Notes: generated from the sequence alone by a model not told the origin. A stretch of 64,000 bases of DNA from Rhodobacteraceae bacterium F11138 (GCA_016521575.1 JAEKDP010000002.1:348098-412097), one strand, 5' to 3'. Positions 54,317-64,000 are shown, numbered from the stretch's first letter. Program-made: numbers and translations.

Positions 54317-54413
54317 AGCCGCCATCAGGCCGAAGCGCCATATACAGCAGGTCGATTGTCTGGCCGGGTAAGCGATGATACCACGGCGCAAACAGGAACG
54401 ACGGGAAGATGGC

Positions 54414-55166
54414 ATGCGAACGAAACTGGCGGCAGGCAACTGGAAGATGAACGGCACCGGGCGCGATCTGGGCGTTCTGACTGAACTGGCCCGTCGCCAC
54501 ACGCAACCGGGATGCGAGATCCTGATTTGCCCCCCGGTCAGCCTGTTGCACCGTGCCGCCCAGACCGTGCAGGGAACGTCCATTTCGGTTGGCGGTCAGG
54601 ATTGCCATGCCGCGCGCAGCGGTGCCCATACCGGCGACATCAGCGCGGAGATGCTGGCCGATGCGGGGGCACGCTCGGTCATATTGGGGCATTCCGAACG
54701 GCGCGAGGATCATGCCGAAACCAATGCCCACGTCCGGGACAAGGTGCGGGCGGCTCTGGCTGCGGGGTTGGTGTCGATCGTCTGTGTCGGCGAAACCAAG
54801 GACCAGCGCCTGGCCAACGAAACGCTTTCAGTGGTCGCCGACCAACTGGCCGGTTCCATTCCGGATCAAGTCACAGGCGACACGCTGGTGGTGGCCTATG
54901 AACCGATCTGGGCGATCGGAACCGGTCTGGTGCCGACAGTAGAGCAGATCGCAGAGGTGCATGGTTTCATCCGCGCGCAGTTGCACGATCGCTTCGGTGC
55001 GCAAACCGGCAGCCAGATCCGTCTGTTGTATGGCGGATCGGTCAAGCCGGACAATGCCGCCGCGATCTTTGCCGTGCCGGATGTCGACGGTGCCCTGGTC
55101 GGCGGAGCCAGCCTGTCTGCCGACGATTTTTCACCGATCGTTTCCGCGCTGGAAGGCAGCGCCTGA
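54414..55166 (+). CDS. tpiA: Triosephosphate isomerase TpiA
   Basis: TpiA interconverts glyceraldehyde 3-phosphate and dihydroxyacetone phosphate. The 250-residue protein starts MRTKLAAGNWKMNG (catalytic Lys in NWK). The catalytic His is in ILGHSERR, and the catalytic Glu in VAYEPIWAIGTG. The phosphate loop is LLYGGSVKPDNA. The ATG at 54414 is preferred to earlier in-frame ATGs, which lack family similarity. It is separated from sufA by a hairpin and is convergent with the acyl-CoA ligase gene. Confidence 0.97.
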   Translation: MRTKLAAGNWKMNGTGRDLGVLTELARRHTQPGCEILICPPVSLLHRAAQTVQGTSISVGGQDCHAARSGAHTGDISAEMLADAGARSVILGHSERREDHAETNAHVRDKVRAALAAGLVSIVCVGETKDQRLANETLSVVADQLAGSIPDQVTGDTLVVAYEPIWAIGTGLVPTVEQIAEVHGFIRAQLHDRFGAQTGSQIRLLYGGSVKPDNAAAIFAVPDVDGALVGGASLSADDFSPIVSALEGSA

Positions 55167-55188
55167 CAACCGGCCATCCCGTGCCGGA

Positions 55189-55211
55189 TGCGGGCCAGAA
55201 ACCGGCCCGCA
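55189..55211. terminator. Bidirectional hairpin between tpiA and the acyl-CoA ligase gene
   Basis: TGCGGGCC (55189-55196) pairs with GGCCCGCA (55204-55211) around a 7-nt loop. It lies between two convergent stops and can serve either transcript. Confidence 0.6.
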
Positions 55212-55232
55212 CCCGCGCGACACGGCCCGTGT

Positions 55233-56849
55233 CTATTTCAACGCATCGGCGAATTGCTCGCGCAGCGCACGTTTCAGCACCTTGCCCGTAGCGTTCAGTG
55301 GCAAGGCGTCGATGAACACCACCTTGTCCGGAACCTGCCAGCTGGCAATCTTGCCCTCATAGAAGGCAAGCAGTTCTTCTTCGCTGGGGGATTCGCCTTC
55401 GGCCGCCACGGCGACCAGCAACGGGCGTTCGTCCCATTTGGCATGATGCACACCGATCACCGCCGCGTTGGCCAGCTTGGGATGTCCGATGGCGATGTTT
55501 TCCAACTCGACCGAACTGATCCATTCACCGCCGGATTTGATGATGTCCTTTGAGCGATCGCGGATCGTCATGTATCCGTCCGCATCTATGGTCGCCACAT
55601 CGCCGGTCGCGAACCAGCCATCCTGCAACACGTTCTGATCTTCCATCCTGAAATAGCTGTCCAGCACCCAGTGCCCCCGCACCAGCAGGTCGCCCTGTGT
55701 CTTGCCATCGTTGGGCAGCGTGTTGCCGTCCTCGTCGACGATCTTCAGTTCGACCCCGAACGTCGGACGGCCCTGGCTTTCGCGCAGGCGGTGCTGTTCT
55801 TCAATCGGCAGGTCCTTATGTTTGGCCAGCGGGATATTGACCGATCCCAGCGGGCTCATTTCGGTCATGCCCCAGGCGTGGATCGTATCGACGCCAAAAT
55901 CCTCGCGGAACTGTTTCAGCATCGCCGGAGGGCAGGCCGATCCGCCAACGACCGTCCGGGTCAGGCTGTTCAGCTTGCTGCCCGTTCCCTTGGCATGGGC
56001 CAACAGCCCCAGCCAGATGGTCGGCACCCCCAGCGCCAGCGTGACACCGTTGTCGTCAATCAGCTTGACCAGGCTTGCACCGTCCAGTCCCGGCCCCGGC
56101 ATCACCAGCCGGCTGCCGGCCATTGCCGCACAATAGGGAACACCCCAGGCATTGACGTGGAACATCGGCACCACCGGCATAACCACGTCCGCTGCCGTCA
56201 GTGCCAGCGCGTCGGCCTGATTGGCCGCAAAGGTATGCAACAGCGTGGAGCGGTGTGAATACAGCACGCCCTTGGGGTTGCCGGTGGTGCCAGACGTATA
56301 GCACAGGCTGGACGCCGTGTTTTCATCGAACTGCGGCCATTCAAAGTCCGGATCGCCGGTTTCCAGCAATTCATCGTAGAACAGCAGCCCCGGGACCTGT
56401 TCGGCCGCCGCGTCATCACGCGGCCCCATCAGTACGATATGTTTGAGGTTTGGCAGATGCTCGCGCAGCTTGGCCGCGATGGGCAGGAAGGTCATGTCCA
56501 GGAACAGCACCTGATCGTCGGCATGGTTGATGATGAAAACCAACTGCTCGGGGAACAGGCGCGGGTTGATGGTGTGACAGACGAACCCCGCGCCGGACAC
56601 GCCGAAATAGATCTCAAGGTGACGCCGGTTGTTCCACGCAATGGTGGCACATCGGGCCTGAGGCTCCAGACCCAGCTTGCTCAGGGCCGACCCCAGACGA
56701 CGCGCATTGATCGCCACCTCGCCCCAGGAACTGCGACTTGTCTCGCCATCGGTTTCGACGGACACGATTTCGGTTTCGCCGTGATATTTGGCCGCGTGGT
56801 CGATCAACGACGAAATCAACAAGGGGGCAGTCATCATCTGGCCCAGCAT
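55233..56849 (-). CDS. Acyl-CoA ligase, 3-(methylthio)propionyl-CoA ligase (DmdB)-like
   Basis: A 538-residue adenylate-forming enzyme. The start ATG at 56849 has AAGGAG 7 nt upstream. The AMP-binding P-loop is [16 protein letters not shown], with A5 [10 protein letters not shown]8 [14 protein letters not shown] and the A10 Lys in NATGKVLKR. The N-terminus [19 protein letters not shown] and several blocks fit the Roseobacter DmdB family, which activates methylmercaptopropionate in DMSP demethylation. A general medium-chain fatty acyl-CoA ligase is the alternative. No other dmd gene is nearby. Confidence 0.8.
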   Translation of the reverse strand: MLGQMMTAPLLISSLIDHAAKYHGETEIVSVETDGETSRSSWGEVAINARRLGSALSKLGLEPQARCATIAWNNRRHLEIYFGVSGAGFVCHTINPRLFPEQLVFIINHADDQVLFLDMTFLPIAAKLREHLPNLKHIVLMGPRDDAAAEQVPGLLFYDELLETGDPDFEWPQFDENTASSLCYTSGTTGNPKGVLYSHRSTLLHTFAANQADALALTAADVVMPVVPMFHVNAWGVPYCAAMAGSRLVMPGPGLDGASLVKLIDDNGVTLALGVPTIWLGLLAHAKGTGSKLNSLTRTVVGGSACPPAMLKQFREDFGVDTIHAWGMTEMSPLGSVNIPLAKHKDLPIEEQHRLRESQGRPTFGVELKIVDEDGNTLPNDGKTQGDLLVRGHWVLDSYFRMEDQNVLQDGWFATGDVATIDADGYMTIRDRSKDIIKSGGEWISSVELENIAIGHPKLANAAVIGVHHAKWDERPLLVAVAAEGESPSEEELLAFYEGKIASWQVPDKVVFIDALPLNATGKVLKRALREQFADALK

Positions 56850-57041
56850 GGCAGGCTCCTTCACCGGGTTTCAGGACCGGCACCCGGGCCGGTCTGGTTG
56901 AATGTTCTGAAGATTGGCCCGCGACGCGCCTGTGTGCGCTCGCACCGAACCTGTCTCCTCCTGTCGGCAACCTGCCAATGAAACCCGGGCTTGGCAATAT
57001 CAGGGTTGCGCCCAGCCCCCGGCAAAGATAGCGATTTCTAT

Positions 57042-57518
57042 ATGACCTTGCGTTATCACACCCCGCTGACCGAAGCTGAGCAGACCGCTTTCGGTCTGAC
57101 TGAACCGCAGCCGCTGGCGATCGCGGATCGGGTCCGGTACGCCGAGCTGGATATCCTGAACCATGTGAACAACAAATCCTACATGACCTGGTTCGAAACC
57201 CTGCGCGTGGCGCACTTCGAGCGGGTCTGTGCGAGGTTCTATGACGGCATGGCGCGCCCGCGCACCGTGCTGCGCAACGCGGATCTGCGGTTCATCAAGG
57301 AAATGGTGATGGGCGAAGATTATGTCGCGACCGCCCGCATCATCCGTTTTCGCAACACATCCTACACCATTCAGCAACAGCTCTGGTCCGGGGATCTGCG
57401 TGCAACGCTGACCGGCGTCATGGTGATGATGCGGCCGGACGGGTCGGCGCGGTATCCCCTGCCCGAGGCGCTGAAGGCCCATCTGATCCGAAACGACGGC
57501 GCGCAGCCGGACGGCTGA
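57042..57518 (+). CDS. Hotdog-fold acyl-CoA thioesterase
   Basis: A 158-residue 4-hydroxybenzoyl-CoA thioesterase-type protein. The start at 57042 (MTLRYHTPL) leads into VRYAELDILNHVNNKSYMTWFE, with the conserved Asp and HVNN helix. The rest of the hotdog fold follows (about 40-145). It probably hydrolyses acyl-CoA esters. It is divergent from the acyl-CoA ligase across 190 nt, which is suggestive of a shared acyl-CoA role, and convergent with pgi. Confidence 0.88.
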   Translation: MTLRYHTPLTEAEQTAFGLTEPQPLAIADRVRYAELDILNHVNNKSYMTWFETLRVAHFERVCARFYDGMARPRTVLRNADLRFIKEMVMGEDYVATARIIRFRNTSYTIQQQLWSGDLRATLTGVMVMMRPDGSARYPLPEALKAHLIRNDGAQPDG

Positions 57519-57551
57519 CCCCCGCGTGACCGCGCCCGGCAGGGCGACCCC

Positions 57552-59171
57552 TCAGTCAGCTGCCCCGTGGCGATGCGCGAACTCGACCAGCGCCATGGTC
57601 GATCCGTTCCGCCCTGCAGCCGATTGCGACCCGTCCACGACCGGTCCAAGCGAGGTGGCCATTTCCTTGCCCAGTTCGACCCCCCATTGATCAAACGAAT
57701 TGATCCCCAGAATCACCCCCTCGACGAACACCCGATGCTCATACAGCGCGATGATCTGGCCCAGCATGAACGGTGTCAGCTGCGGATAGATCAGCGTGAC
57801 GGACGGACGGTTGCCCGGAAACACCCGGTGGCGCGCCTGGCGTTCCAGTTCCTCGCCCTGCATCCCGCTGCCCGACAGCCCGGCCCGCGCCTGATCCAGA
57901 CTGCGCCCGCGCATCAGGGCTTCGGACTGCGCCAGGCAATTGGCAATCAGCAGCCGGTGATGATGCGCCAGGTCCGGTTCATGGCCCTGTGCCGCGATCA
58001 GAAATTCGCACGGCACGATTTCGGTGCCCTGATGGATCAACTGATAGAACGCATGTTGGCCATTGGTGCCCGGCTCGCCCCAGACCACCGGCCCCGAGGC
58101 GATGTTCAGCGCGGCGCCATCCATGGCCACGCGTTTGCCGTTGGACTCCATTTCCAGCTGCTGCAGATAGGCGGGCAGCCGCGCCAGTCTCTGGTCATAC
58201 GGCAGCACCGCGCGGGTCGCATGGCCACAGACCTGATGATGCCACAGCCCGACCAAGGCCAACAACACCGGCAGGTTTTCACCCCATTCCGCCGATTGAA
58301 AATGCAGATCCATCGCCTGCCCGCCACGCAGGAAGGCGTCAAAGGCCTGCGGCCCGATCGCCAGCATCAAGGCCAGACCAACCGGCCCCCAGACCGAATA
58401 CCGCCCCCCGACCCAATCGGCGAATCCGAACACCTGCTCGGGCGGGATGCCAAAATCCGCCGTCTTGTCACTGGCGGTCGATACAGCCGCGAACTGGCGC
58501 AGCGGATCGCCGCCGCCCATGCTCATCCAGGCCCGTGCCGTGCGGGCGTTGGTCATGGTTTCGATGGTGGTGAACGTCTTGGAGGCCACGATCACAAGAG
58601 TGCGCCCCGGATCCAGCCGACGCAGGCAATCGGCGATATCCGCCGCATCCACATTGGACACGAAATGGCACCTGGGCCCGTCGTGATACGGGGCCAGCGC
58701 CCGCACCGCCATCGCCGGTCCCAGATCCGAACCACCGATGCCGATATTGACCACATCGCTGATGGTCCCACCCGATCCGCAGATCACGCCGCTGCGCACG
58801 TCGTCGCAAAACCGCCGCATGCGCTGCAAGGTCTGCAACACGTCCGGCATCACGTCCTGGCCATCGACCTCGACCGGTCCCCCATCCAGATTGCGCAGCG
58901 CGGTGTGCAGCACGGCCCGCCCTTCGGTCTGGTTGATCGGGGCGCCGCTGAACATGCTGTCCCGGCGGCTGGCCAGATCGGTGCGCTCACACAATCCGAT
59001 CAGGGCCGCGCGCACCGCATCGTCGATCAATGTCTTTGAGTAATCCAACCGCAAATCCTGGGTCGAGGCGCTGAATGCCGTTGCCCGGTCTGCCTGAGCG
59101 GCAAAAAGATCTTCGATGCGCTGCCCGGTTCGGGCGATGCGCAATGCTTCCAGTTCGTCCCAGTCCGACAT
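57552..59171 (-). CDS. pgi: Glucose-6-phosphate isomerase Pgi
   Basis: Pgi interconverts glucose 6-phosphate and fructose 6-phosphate. The 539-residue protein shows [11 protein letters not shown] (near 148), signature 1 [13 protein letters not shown], the region [16 protein letters not shown] and signature 2 [12 protein letters not shown]. It is the last gene of zwf-pgl-pgi; the pgl stop is 1 nt upstream of its ATG, with GGCGGAG as ribosome site. The set feeds glucose into the Entner-Doudoroff or pentose phosphate routes. Confidence 0.97.
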   Translation of the reverse strand: MSDWDELEALRIARTGQRIEDLFAAQADRATAFSASTQDLRLDYSKTLIDDAVRAALIGLCERTDLASRRDSMFSGAPINQTEGRAVLHTALRNLDGGPVEVDGQDVMPDVLQTLQRMRRFCDDVRSGVICGSGGTISDVVNIGIGGSDLGPAMAVRALAPYHDGPRCHFVSNVDAADIADCLRRLDPGRTLVIVASKTFTTIETMTNARTARAWMSMGGGDPLRQFAAVSTASDKTADFGIPPEQVFGFADWVGGRYSVWGPVGLALMLAIGPQAFDAFLRGGQAMDLHFQSAEWGENLPVLLALVGLWHHQVCGHATRAVLPYDQRLARLPAYLQQLEMESNGKRVAMDGAALNIASGPVVWGEPGTNGQHAFYQLIHQGTEIVPCEFLIAAQGHEPDLAHHHRLLIANCLAQSEALMRGRSLDQARAGLSGSGMQGEELERQARHRVFPGNRPSVTLIYPQLTPFMLGQIIALYEHRVFVEGVILGINSFDQWGVELGKEMATSLGPVVDGSQSAAGRNGSTMALVEFAHRHGAAD

Positions 59172-59172
59172 G

Positions 59173-59844
59173 CTACTCCGCCCAATGTACGGTCATTTCA
59201 TCCATCACCGCCCGCACCGGGGCTTCGTGCGCCGGCAGATCCATCGCACGTTCCAGCGCGGCGCGCTTGTCTGCGCCGAAAATCACCAGATGCTTGGCAA
59301 TCGCGTCATTCAGCACCCGCGCGCTGAGGCTGATCCGGGGTTCCGGCACCGTTTCGGGGTGCAACGCAACCAGCGCCGGCGCGTCCGGTTGCAATGCCGC
59401 CTCTATCCCGGCCACACCCGGAAACAGCGAAGCCGTGTGCATATCCGCCCCCATGCCCAGCAACAGAACCGAGAGCGGCAATTCCGGCTCCAGCGCCGGC
59501 TCCAATGCGGCGCAGCTGTCCTCGGGCCGATCACCGGGCGCATAAAGCGACACATAGGTTGCGCGCGCCGCACGACCGGTGAGCAACCGCTCGCGGATCA
59601 GACGGCTGTTGCTGCGCGGGTTGTCCGGCGGCACCCAGCGTTCGTCGGTGGGCATGACATGAACCGAAGACCACCCCAGATCCGCGTCGCACAAGACATC
59701 GAAAATGGGGCCGGGCGTCGTGCCCCCGGGCACCGCCAGCGACGCGCGATCGTGGCGCAACAGACAGTTCTTGAGCTCACCGGCCAGGACATTGGCCACA
59801 TTGATCGCCGCCATCTCGCGATCCGCATATTCCATCATCTTCAT
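59173..59844 (-). CDS. pgl: 6-phosphogluconolactonase Pgl
   Basis: Pgl hydrolyses 6-phosphogluconolactone. The 223-residue protein of the DevB/NagB-like fold starts at the ATG at 59844, which overlaps the zwf stop (ATGA). Motifs are [13 protein letters not shown] (near 39), [17 protein letters not shown] and [16 protein letters not shown]. Translational coupling with zwf and pgi makes a compact operon for glucose 6-phosphate oxidation. Confidence 0.95.
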   Translation of the reverse strand: MKMMEYADREMAAINVANVLAGELKNCLLRHDRASLAVPGGTTPGPIFDVLCDADLGWSSVHVMPTDERWVPPDNPRSNSRLIRERLLTGRAARATYVSLYAPGDRPEDSCAALEPALEPELPLSVLLLGMGADMHTASLFPGVAGIEAALQPDAPALVALHPETVPEPRISLSARVLNDAIAKHLVIFGADKRAALERAMDLPAHEAPVRAVMDEMTVHWAE

Positions 59845-61298
59845 GGGGTAATCCCCCGCCAAGCCCTGCCGTCACGTTTCATCAACAAATCCGCATCGTC
59901 CGGTCCGGCGCTGCCACTGTCATAGGGTTTGGGCACTTCCCCGCGCGCCTGCCAGCCGCCGATGATCGGATCGGTCCACGCCCATGCCGCCTCGACCTCA
60001 TCGCCACGCATGAACAGGGTCTGGTTGCCCCGGATCACATCCATGATCAAGCGTTCATAGGCGTCGGGCGGCTCTTCTCCTTCGGGACCCAGCGCATCGG
60101 CAAAGGTCATGTCCAGCGGGACATCGACCAGCCTCATGCCACCCGGCCCCGGCTCCTTGATGGTCACCTTCAGGGTGATGCCTTCGTTGGGCTGCAACCG
60201 GATCGACAGCAGATTTGCATGGCGTCCCGCCTCGGGGCCAAAGATCGAATGCGGCGCGTCCTTGAACATCACGTTGATCACCGACGACCGCGCCTTGAGC
60301 CGCTTGCCGGTGCGCAGATAGAACGGCGTCCCCGCCCACCGCCAATTGCTGACGTGCGTTTTCAAGGCGATATAGCTTTCGGTGGTGCTGCGCGGGTTTC
60401 CGACGGCTTCACGATAGCCGGGATGCTCACCGTCCAGCGCGCCATATTGGCCGCGCACGATGTGGTGCGGCTCGACCGGATCCAGCGCCCGGATGACCTT
60501 GAGCTTTTCGTCGCGGACCGCGTCCGGGTCGAACTTGGCGGGCGGCTCCATGGCAATCAGGCACAACAGCTGCATCAGGTGATTCTGCACCATGTCGCGC
60601 ATCGCCCCGGCCCGGTCGTAATATTCGCCACGCCCACCCACGCCCACGGTTTCGGCCACGGTAATTTGAATGTGATCGACATACTGGCTGTTCCACAACG
60701 GTTCGAACAGAACATTGCCGAACCGGATCGCCATCAGGTTCTGCACCGTTTCCTTGCCCAGATAATGGTCGATCCGATAAATCTGACCCTCGTGGAAATG
60801 CTCCGCCAGGGTCGCATTCAATGCACGGGCCGTTTCCAGATCATGTCCGAACGGTTTTTCAACCACGATGCGCGACTCGCTGGTCGCCATGCCATGCAGA
60901 TGAATGCGTTCGGCCAGATCCCCGAACAGGCCGGGCCCGACCGAAAAATAGAACGCCCGCACCCGATCCGGGCCAAGCCGTTGGGCCAGTTCGTCCCAAC
61001 CATCCGTGCCCCGCGCATCGACCACCACATATTCCAGACAGGCCAGAAACCCGTCCAGCGCACCATTCTCGCAGAAACGGGACGGGGAAAATTCGCGGAT
61101 CGCTTCGGCCACAAAGGCGCGGTATGCGTCCGAATCCATGGGCGAGCGCGCGGCCCCGATCACCTGCGCCGTGTCGGGCATCTGGCCCGCGCAATAGCGT
61201 TTGAACAATCCGGGCAGGATCTTGCGGCGAGCCAGATCCCCGGTGCCACCAAAGATGACCAGATCAAAGGGCTCGACGGGTATGACGCGCGACACCAT
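59841..61298 (-). CDS. zwf: Glucose-6-phosphate 1-dehydrogenase Zwf
   Basis: Zwf oxidises glucose 6-phosphate to the lactone with NADP or NAD. The 485-residue protein starts MVSRVIPVEPFDLVIFGGTGDLARRK (61298), with the Rossmann GGTGDLA. The active-site motif is RIDHYLGKE, and EKPFGHD lies before it. A longer frame upstream lacks family similarity. It is the first gene of zwf-pgl-pgi; a LacI-type operator lies 40 nt upstream of the ATG. Confidence 0.97.
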   Translation of the reverse strand: MVSRVIPVEPFDLVIFGGTGDLARRKILPGLFKRYCAGQMPDTAQVIGAARSPMDSDAYRAFVAEAIREFSPSRFCENGALDGFLACLEYVVVDARGTDGWDELAQRLGPDRVRAFYFSVGPGLFGDLAERIHLHGMATSESRIVVEKPFGHDLETARALNATLAEHFHEGQIYRIDHYLGKETVQNLMAIRFGNVLFEPLWNSQYVDHIQITVAETVGVGGRGEYYDRAGAMRDMVQNHLMQLLCLIAMEPPAKFDPDAVRDEKLKVIRALDPVEPHHIVRGQYGALDGEHPGYREAVGNPRSTTESYIALKTHVSNWRWAGTPFYLRTGKRLKARSSVINVMFKDAPHSIFGPEAGRHANLLSIRLQPNEGITLKVTIKEPGPGGMRLVDVPLDMTFADALGPEGEEPPDAYERLIMDVIRGNQTLFMRGDEVEAAWAWTDPIIGGWQARGEVPKPYDSGSAGPDDADLLMKRDGRAWRGITP

Positions 61299-61337
61299 GG
61301 CTCTCGCTGCCTCCTCTTTCGCTGTGTACACAGGCAA

Positions 61338-61351
61338 TGTTAGCGCTCACA
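61338..61351. promoter_or_regulatory. LacI-family operator upstream of zwf-pgl-pgi
   Basis: TGTTAGCGCTCACA is a 14-bp near-palindrome (one mismatched pair) with the central GCGC typical of LacI-family operators (consensus close to TGTTAGCGCTAACA). It lies 40 nt upstream of the zwf ATG, so a sugar-responsive repressor of glucose catabolism is likely. The regulator gene is not in the window. The rest of the 321-nt gap between zwf and the caspase-like gene (61299-61619) shows no gene. Confidence 0.65.
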
Positions 61352-61619
61352 TACACGTTGCCCGGCAGACTCGCAACGTTTCAGACACAAGTCAGCAAGG
61401 CCTGCGAAAACCGCATGATATAGATTGTTCCGCATCCCGCCAGTGTCCAAAGATTCCAGTATCGTTTTCCTTGCGCTGTCGACACGGCACCCGGAAGGGC
61501 AAAACCGACACCGCGAAACCCCTCGGCAACGCGGCCAATTCAGCTTGTGTGATGCAAATCGCACTATGTTCGGCCCTGACTCGCTATGGTTGGCATCGAA
61601 TCGATTATGCGAGGACAAC

Positions 61620-63230
61620 ATGCGTGCGGCAATCTTTGTGTTTCTGAGCCTGCTCTGTTTTCCGATTTCCGCCCATGCGGAAAAACGGATCGGGCTGGTC
61701 ATCGGGAACGATCTCTATTCGGATGTGCCCCGGCTGAACAAGGCAGCGGCGGATGCCACGGCGATCTCGGAAACCCTGAACGGCCAGGGGTTTGACATCG
61801 TCACTGTCCTGAACGCCAACCGGCGCGAAATGAACCGCAAGATTTCCACCTTCACCGAACAGCTTGAACCGGGCGACACGGCCTTTGTGTTCTTTGCCGG
61901 TCACGGTGTCGAAATCGATGGTGAAAACTATCTGCTGCCAACCGACATTCTGGCCCCCGCATCCGGCGAGCGTGATTTCATCAAGGCCGAATCGATTGCC
62001 CTGTCCGGGCTGCTGGACCGCGTGCGCGCCACCGGGGCCCGCATGACGATCGCGATCGTTGATGCCTGCCGCAACAACCCGTTTCAGACCACGACCGGGC
62101 GCAGCATCGGCGGAACCCGTGGCCTGGGCCGGATCACGGCACCGCAGGGCACATTCGTGATCTTTTCGGCGGGTGCCGGCCAATTGGCGCTGGACGAACT
62201 GGACCAGGACGATCCAGCGGAAAATTCCGTGTTCACCCGTACCCTGGTGCCGCGCCTGTCCCAACCGGGGCTGGAACTGCGCAGCATGGTGGCGGATCTG
62301 CGGGTCGAGGTCCGCAACCTCGCCCGCACGGTCAATCACAACCAATTTCCCGCCTATTACGATGAACTGCTCGGGGATTTCTATTTTGCCGACCCCCAGG
62401 CCGCCAAAACCGAAACCCTTGCCCTGGCCACGATCCCGACGGAAACGGACGCGCCGACCCGCACCATGACCGACGATCCGATGCGCGCCGATTTCGAACT
62501 GGCGCGGTCGATCGGGACCACGGACGCCCTGCAGACATTTGTGAATCGCTATACCAGCCGCAGTGACGAGTTTTCCTACAGGATGGCGCTGCAACTGCTG
62601 GACCAGAAGCGCCGCGCCCCTGCCCCAGGCGAACCGGCTGCAACGTCCGGGGCCAAGGAAACACCGGACCGGACAGCAGCGCACACCGAACGCCGCGCGA
62701 TCATACGTGACACCCAGGCCGCCCTGAATGCAGCCGGATGTTCTGCGGGAGCAGCCGACGGCGTGGCCGGGCCGCGCACGCGCCGGGCCTTGCAGCGCTT
62801 CATCACCGATACCGGCGCCTCGGTGAGTCTCTCCGATCTGGGGACCCGCCGCGCCTTGAATGCCGTGCTGCAGCGCGGTTCGGAAACATGCACCAAAACC
62901 GTTGCCGCACCCGCCCCGGCCACGGGCAAGCCCGCCGGGCTGAAACTGACCGGGACCTGGCGGTATACGGCAACCTGCGCCCTGCTCATCAAGGTGACCG
63001 GCACCACCCGTTTCCGGAAGACCGGCGCGAACGCCTATCAGGGGAACCTGTCGGATTCGCTGGGTCAGAAAGCCCATAGCGAGGTCTACCTGAACGACCG
63101 CGAACTCACAGGCACCGATTATTATCCGGGCATAACCGTCAAATGGCGCGGACGCATGGCTGCGGACGGCAACAGCTTTACCGCAAGCGGCTCAACCGGC
63201 TGTTCGGTCTACGCCTCCCGCGCGGGCTGA
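61620..63230 (+). CDS. Exported caspase-like (peptidase C14) protein with PG-binding-like domain
   Basis: A 536-residue protein. The signal peptide (1-20, ending SAHA) is followed by a caspase-fold domain (about 22-255). The catalytic pair is His95 (FFAGHGVE) and Cys150 (IVDACRNNPF). A linker leads to a peptidoglycan-binding-like segment (about 360-425: RDTQAALNAAGCSAGAADG, GPRTRRALQRF) and a C-terminal beta domain (about 440-536). AGGA precedes the ATG at 61620. It is likely a periplasmic protease attached to or sensing the wall; substrates are unknown. Active-site residues are intact. Confidence 0.88.
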   Translation: MRAAIFVFLSLLCFPISAHAEKRIGLVIGNDLYSDVPRLNKAAADATAISETLNGQGFDIVTVLNANRREMNRKISTFTEQLEPGDTAFVFFAGHGVEIDGENYLLPTDILAPASGERDFIKAESIALSGLLDRVRATGARMTIAIVDACRNNPFQTTTGRSIGGTRGLGRITAPQGTFVIFSAGAGQLALDELDQDDPAENSVFTRTLVPRLSQPGLELRSMVADLRVEVRNLARTVNHNQFPAYYDELLGDFYFADPQAAKTETLALATIPTETDAPTRTMTDDPMRADFELARSIGTTDALQTFVNRYTSRSDEFSYRMALQLLDQKRRAPAPGEPAATSGAKETPDRTAAHTERRAIIRDTQAALNAAGCSAGAADGVAGPRTRRALQRFITDTGASVSLSDLGTRRALNAVLQRGSETCTKTVAAPAPATGKPAGLKLTGTWRYTATCALLIKVTGTTRFRKTGANAYQGNLSDSLGQKAHSEVYLNDRELTGTDYYPGITVKWRGRMAADGNSFTASGSTGCSVYASRAG

Positions 63231-63243
63231 TCCCACTGCCGCC

Positions 63244-63513
63244 TCAGTGCAGGGTGAATTCCCCGACCTGGTTGTGCCATTCACCCGACGACAGCATCCG
63301 GCGATGTGTAAAGCGCACCGAATGCAGCGGCCCGTCGATCTCGCGCTGCCAGAACTCGACGAATTTGAACAACCCCGGATGATCCGGTGCCAGATCATAG
63401 TCCTGCCAGACAAAGCTGTTCAGCACATGGATATAGTCAGGCATGCAGTAATAGATTTCGGCCGTGGTCAAACCATAGCCCTTCAGCATCAATTCAGTCT
63501 CGGTCGGTTTCAT
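63244..63513 (-). CDS. Usg family protein
   Basis: An 89-residue alphaproteobacterial Usg protein: LMLKGYGLTTAEIYYCMPDY, FVWQDYDLAPDHPGLFKFVEFWQ and EIDGPLHSVR. The family is widely conserved and named from its link with trp genes, but the function is unknown. There is no trp gene here. It is convergent with the caspase-like gene, with 13 nt between stops, and divergent from gyrA. Confidence 0.93.
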   Translation of the reverse strand: MKPTETELMLKGYGLTTAEIYYCMPDYIHVLNSFVWQDYDLAPDHPGLFKFVEFWQREIDGPLHSVRFTHRRMLSSGEWHNQVGEFTLH

Positions 63514-63720
63514 CCTTGCTCTCGCTCTGTTGCATTCACCTTTTTGGCTCGATCCCCATATGATCCGCGAAAATTGTTAAATTTCAACAAAAACAATATG
63601 TTGTCACTCTTGCGACGCGGCTGCCAGTTTCGCATCGCTTGGGCCATTGCACCCTATATGCTGGGTCTGATAAGGTGTCTGCACACAAGATGGCCGATGC
63701 AGCAAGAATAGGCAGACCAC

Positions 63721-64000
63721 GTGAACGATACGCCGGAACCCCCTGAAAACACGGATGAAACGCCACCGGAACGCCCTGTATACGACGGGCCTTCGGTCTC
63801 TATCGAATCCGAAATGCGCACGTCCTATCTGGATTACGCCATGTCGGTCATCGTCAGCCGGGCGATCCCGGACCTGCGCGACGGGCTGAAACCGGTGCAT
63901 CGACGCATTCTCTATGCGATGCACGAAACCGGCAACACGCATGACAAGCCCTATCGCAAATCGGCCCGTCCGGTGGGGGACGTCATGGGTAAATATCACC
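63721..64000 (+). CDS. gyrA: DNA gyrase subunit A (5' part, cut by the window end)
   Basis: The first 93 codons of GyrA. The start is the GTG at 63721, because an in-frame TAG lies at 63709. After a short acidic leader the conserved sequence [33 protein letters not shown] appears in segments, then [14 protein letters not shown] just before the quinolone-resistance region. The active-site Tyr lies beyond the window. GyrA cuts and rejoins DNA to introduce negative supercoils. Confidence 0.97.
   Translation, partial: MNDTPEPPENTDETPPERPVYDGPSVSIESEMRTSYLDYAMSVIVSRAIPDLRDGLKPVHRRILYAMHETGNTHDKPYRKSARPVGDVMGKYH

Overview
The window is GC-rich, tightly packed DNA from an alphaproteobacterium, most likely a marine Rhodobacterales (Roseobacter-group) species. 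The indications are VPLPA-CTERM proteins, a DmdB-type acyl-CoA ligase linked to DMSP catabolism, a non-pyrrolysine MttB-family protein, Usg, DUF6314 and DUF3572 proteins, and a zwf-pgl-pgi operon. This placement comes from gene content, not from a search.

Layout. 0-3.3 kb: ribD-nrdR, a truncated yjbQ remnant, and three tandem paralogous secreted proteins of unknown function. 3.4-9.0 kb: a TPP-dependent enzyme divergent from a three-subunit molybdenum hydroxylase operon that ends in a MoaD/ThiS-like carrier. 9-10 kb: a GST and a SHOCT lipoprotein. 10-27.5 kb: the most unusual part, a same-strand cluster built around SrfB- and SrfC-like proteins. 27.9-31.5 kb: a diguanylate cyclase coupled to an H-NOX-like protein that lacks its heme ligand, then a DUF4153 membrane protein. 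31.6-43 kb: an MttB-family protein, a HAD phosphatase, a Tat-exported L,D-transpeptidase ending in a four-copy 19-bp repeat, a hydrolase-OsmC fusion, lipoproteins, bioY, purB and an orphan FliG-like gene. 43-49 kb: a 2OG-Fe oxygenase in more AT-rich surroundings, a dadA-type oxidase, tRNA-Val(TAC), a histidine phosphatase and lon with a probable heat-shock promoter. 49-54.3 kb: two divergent VPLPA-CTERM proteins, tgt, an SPFH/NfeD pair and the sufT-sufA end of a suf operon. 54.4-64 kb: tpiA, dmdB, a thioesterase, the zwf-pgl-pgi operon behind a LacI-type operator, a caspase-like protein, usg and the 5' end of gyrA.

The SrfABC-like cluster is the best candidate for an undescribed system. In transcription order (minus strand) it encodes a membrane-anchored coiled-coil protein, a membrane-anchored trypsin-like protease, an SrfA-like membrane protein, SrfB (actin/Hsp70-like fold), SrfC (P-loop GTPase-like), a membrane protein with a Sel1-like tail, a periplasmic vWA protein, a MacB/Lol-type ABC ATPase and permease, and a periplasmic SUMF1-fold protein without the catalytic cysteines. 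A secreted peptidoglycan-binding protein follows behind its own leader. Genes are separated by 13 nt or less, or overlap. The three membrane proteins share a layout of TM helix, coiled coil and cysteine. This suggests a trans-envelope machine with nucleotide-driven cytoplasmic parts and sensing, proteolytic or scaffold parts in the periplasm. That function is inference; the gene layout and motifs are visible directly.
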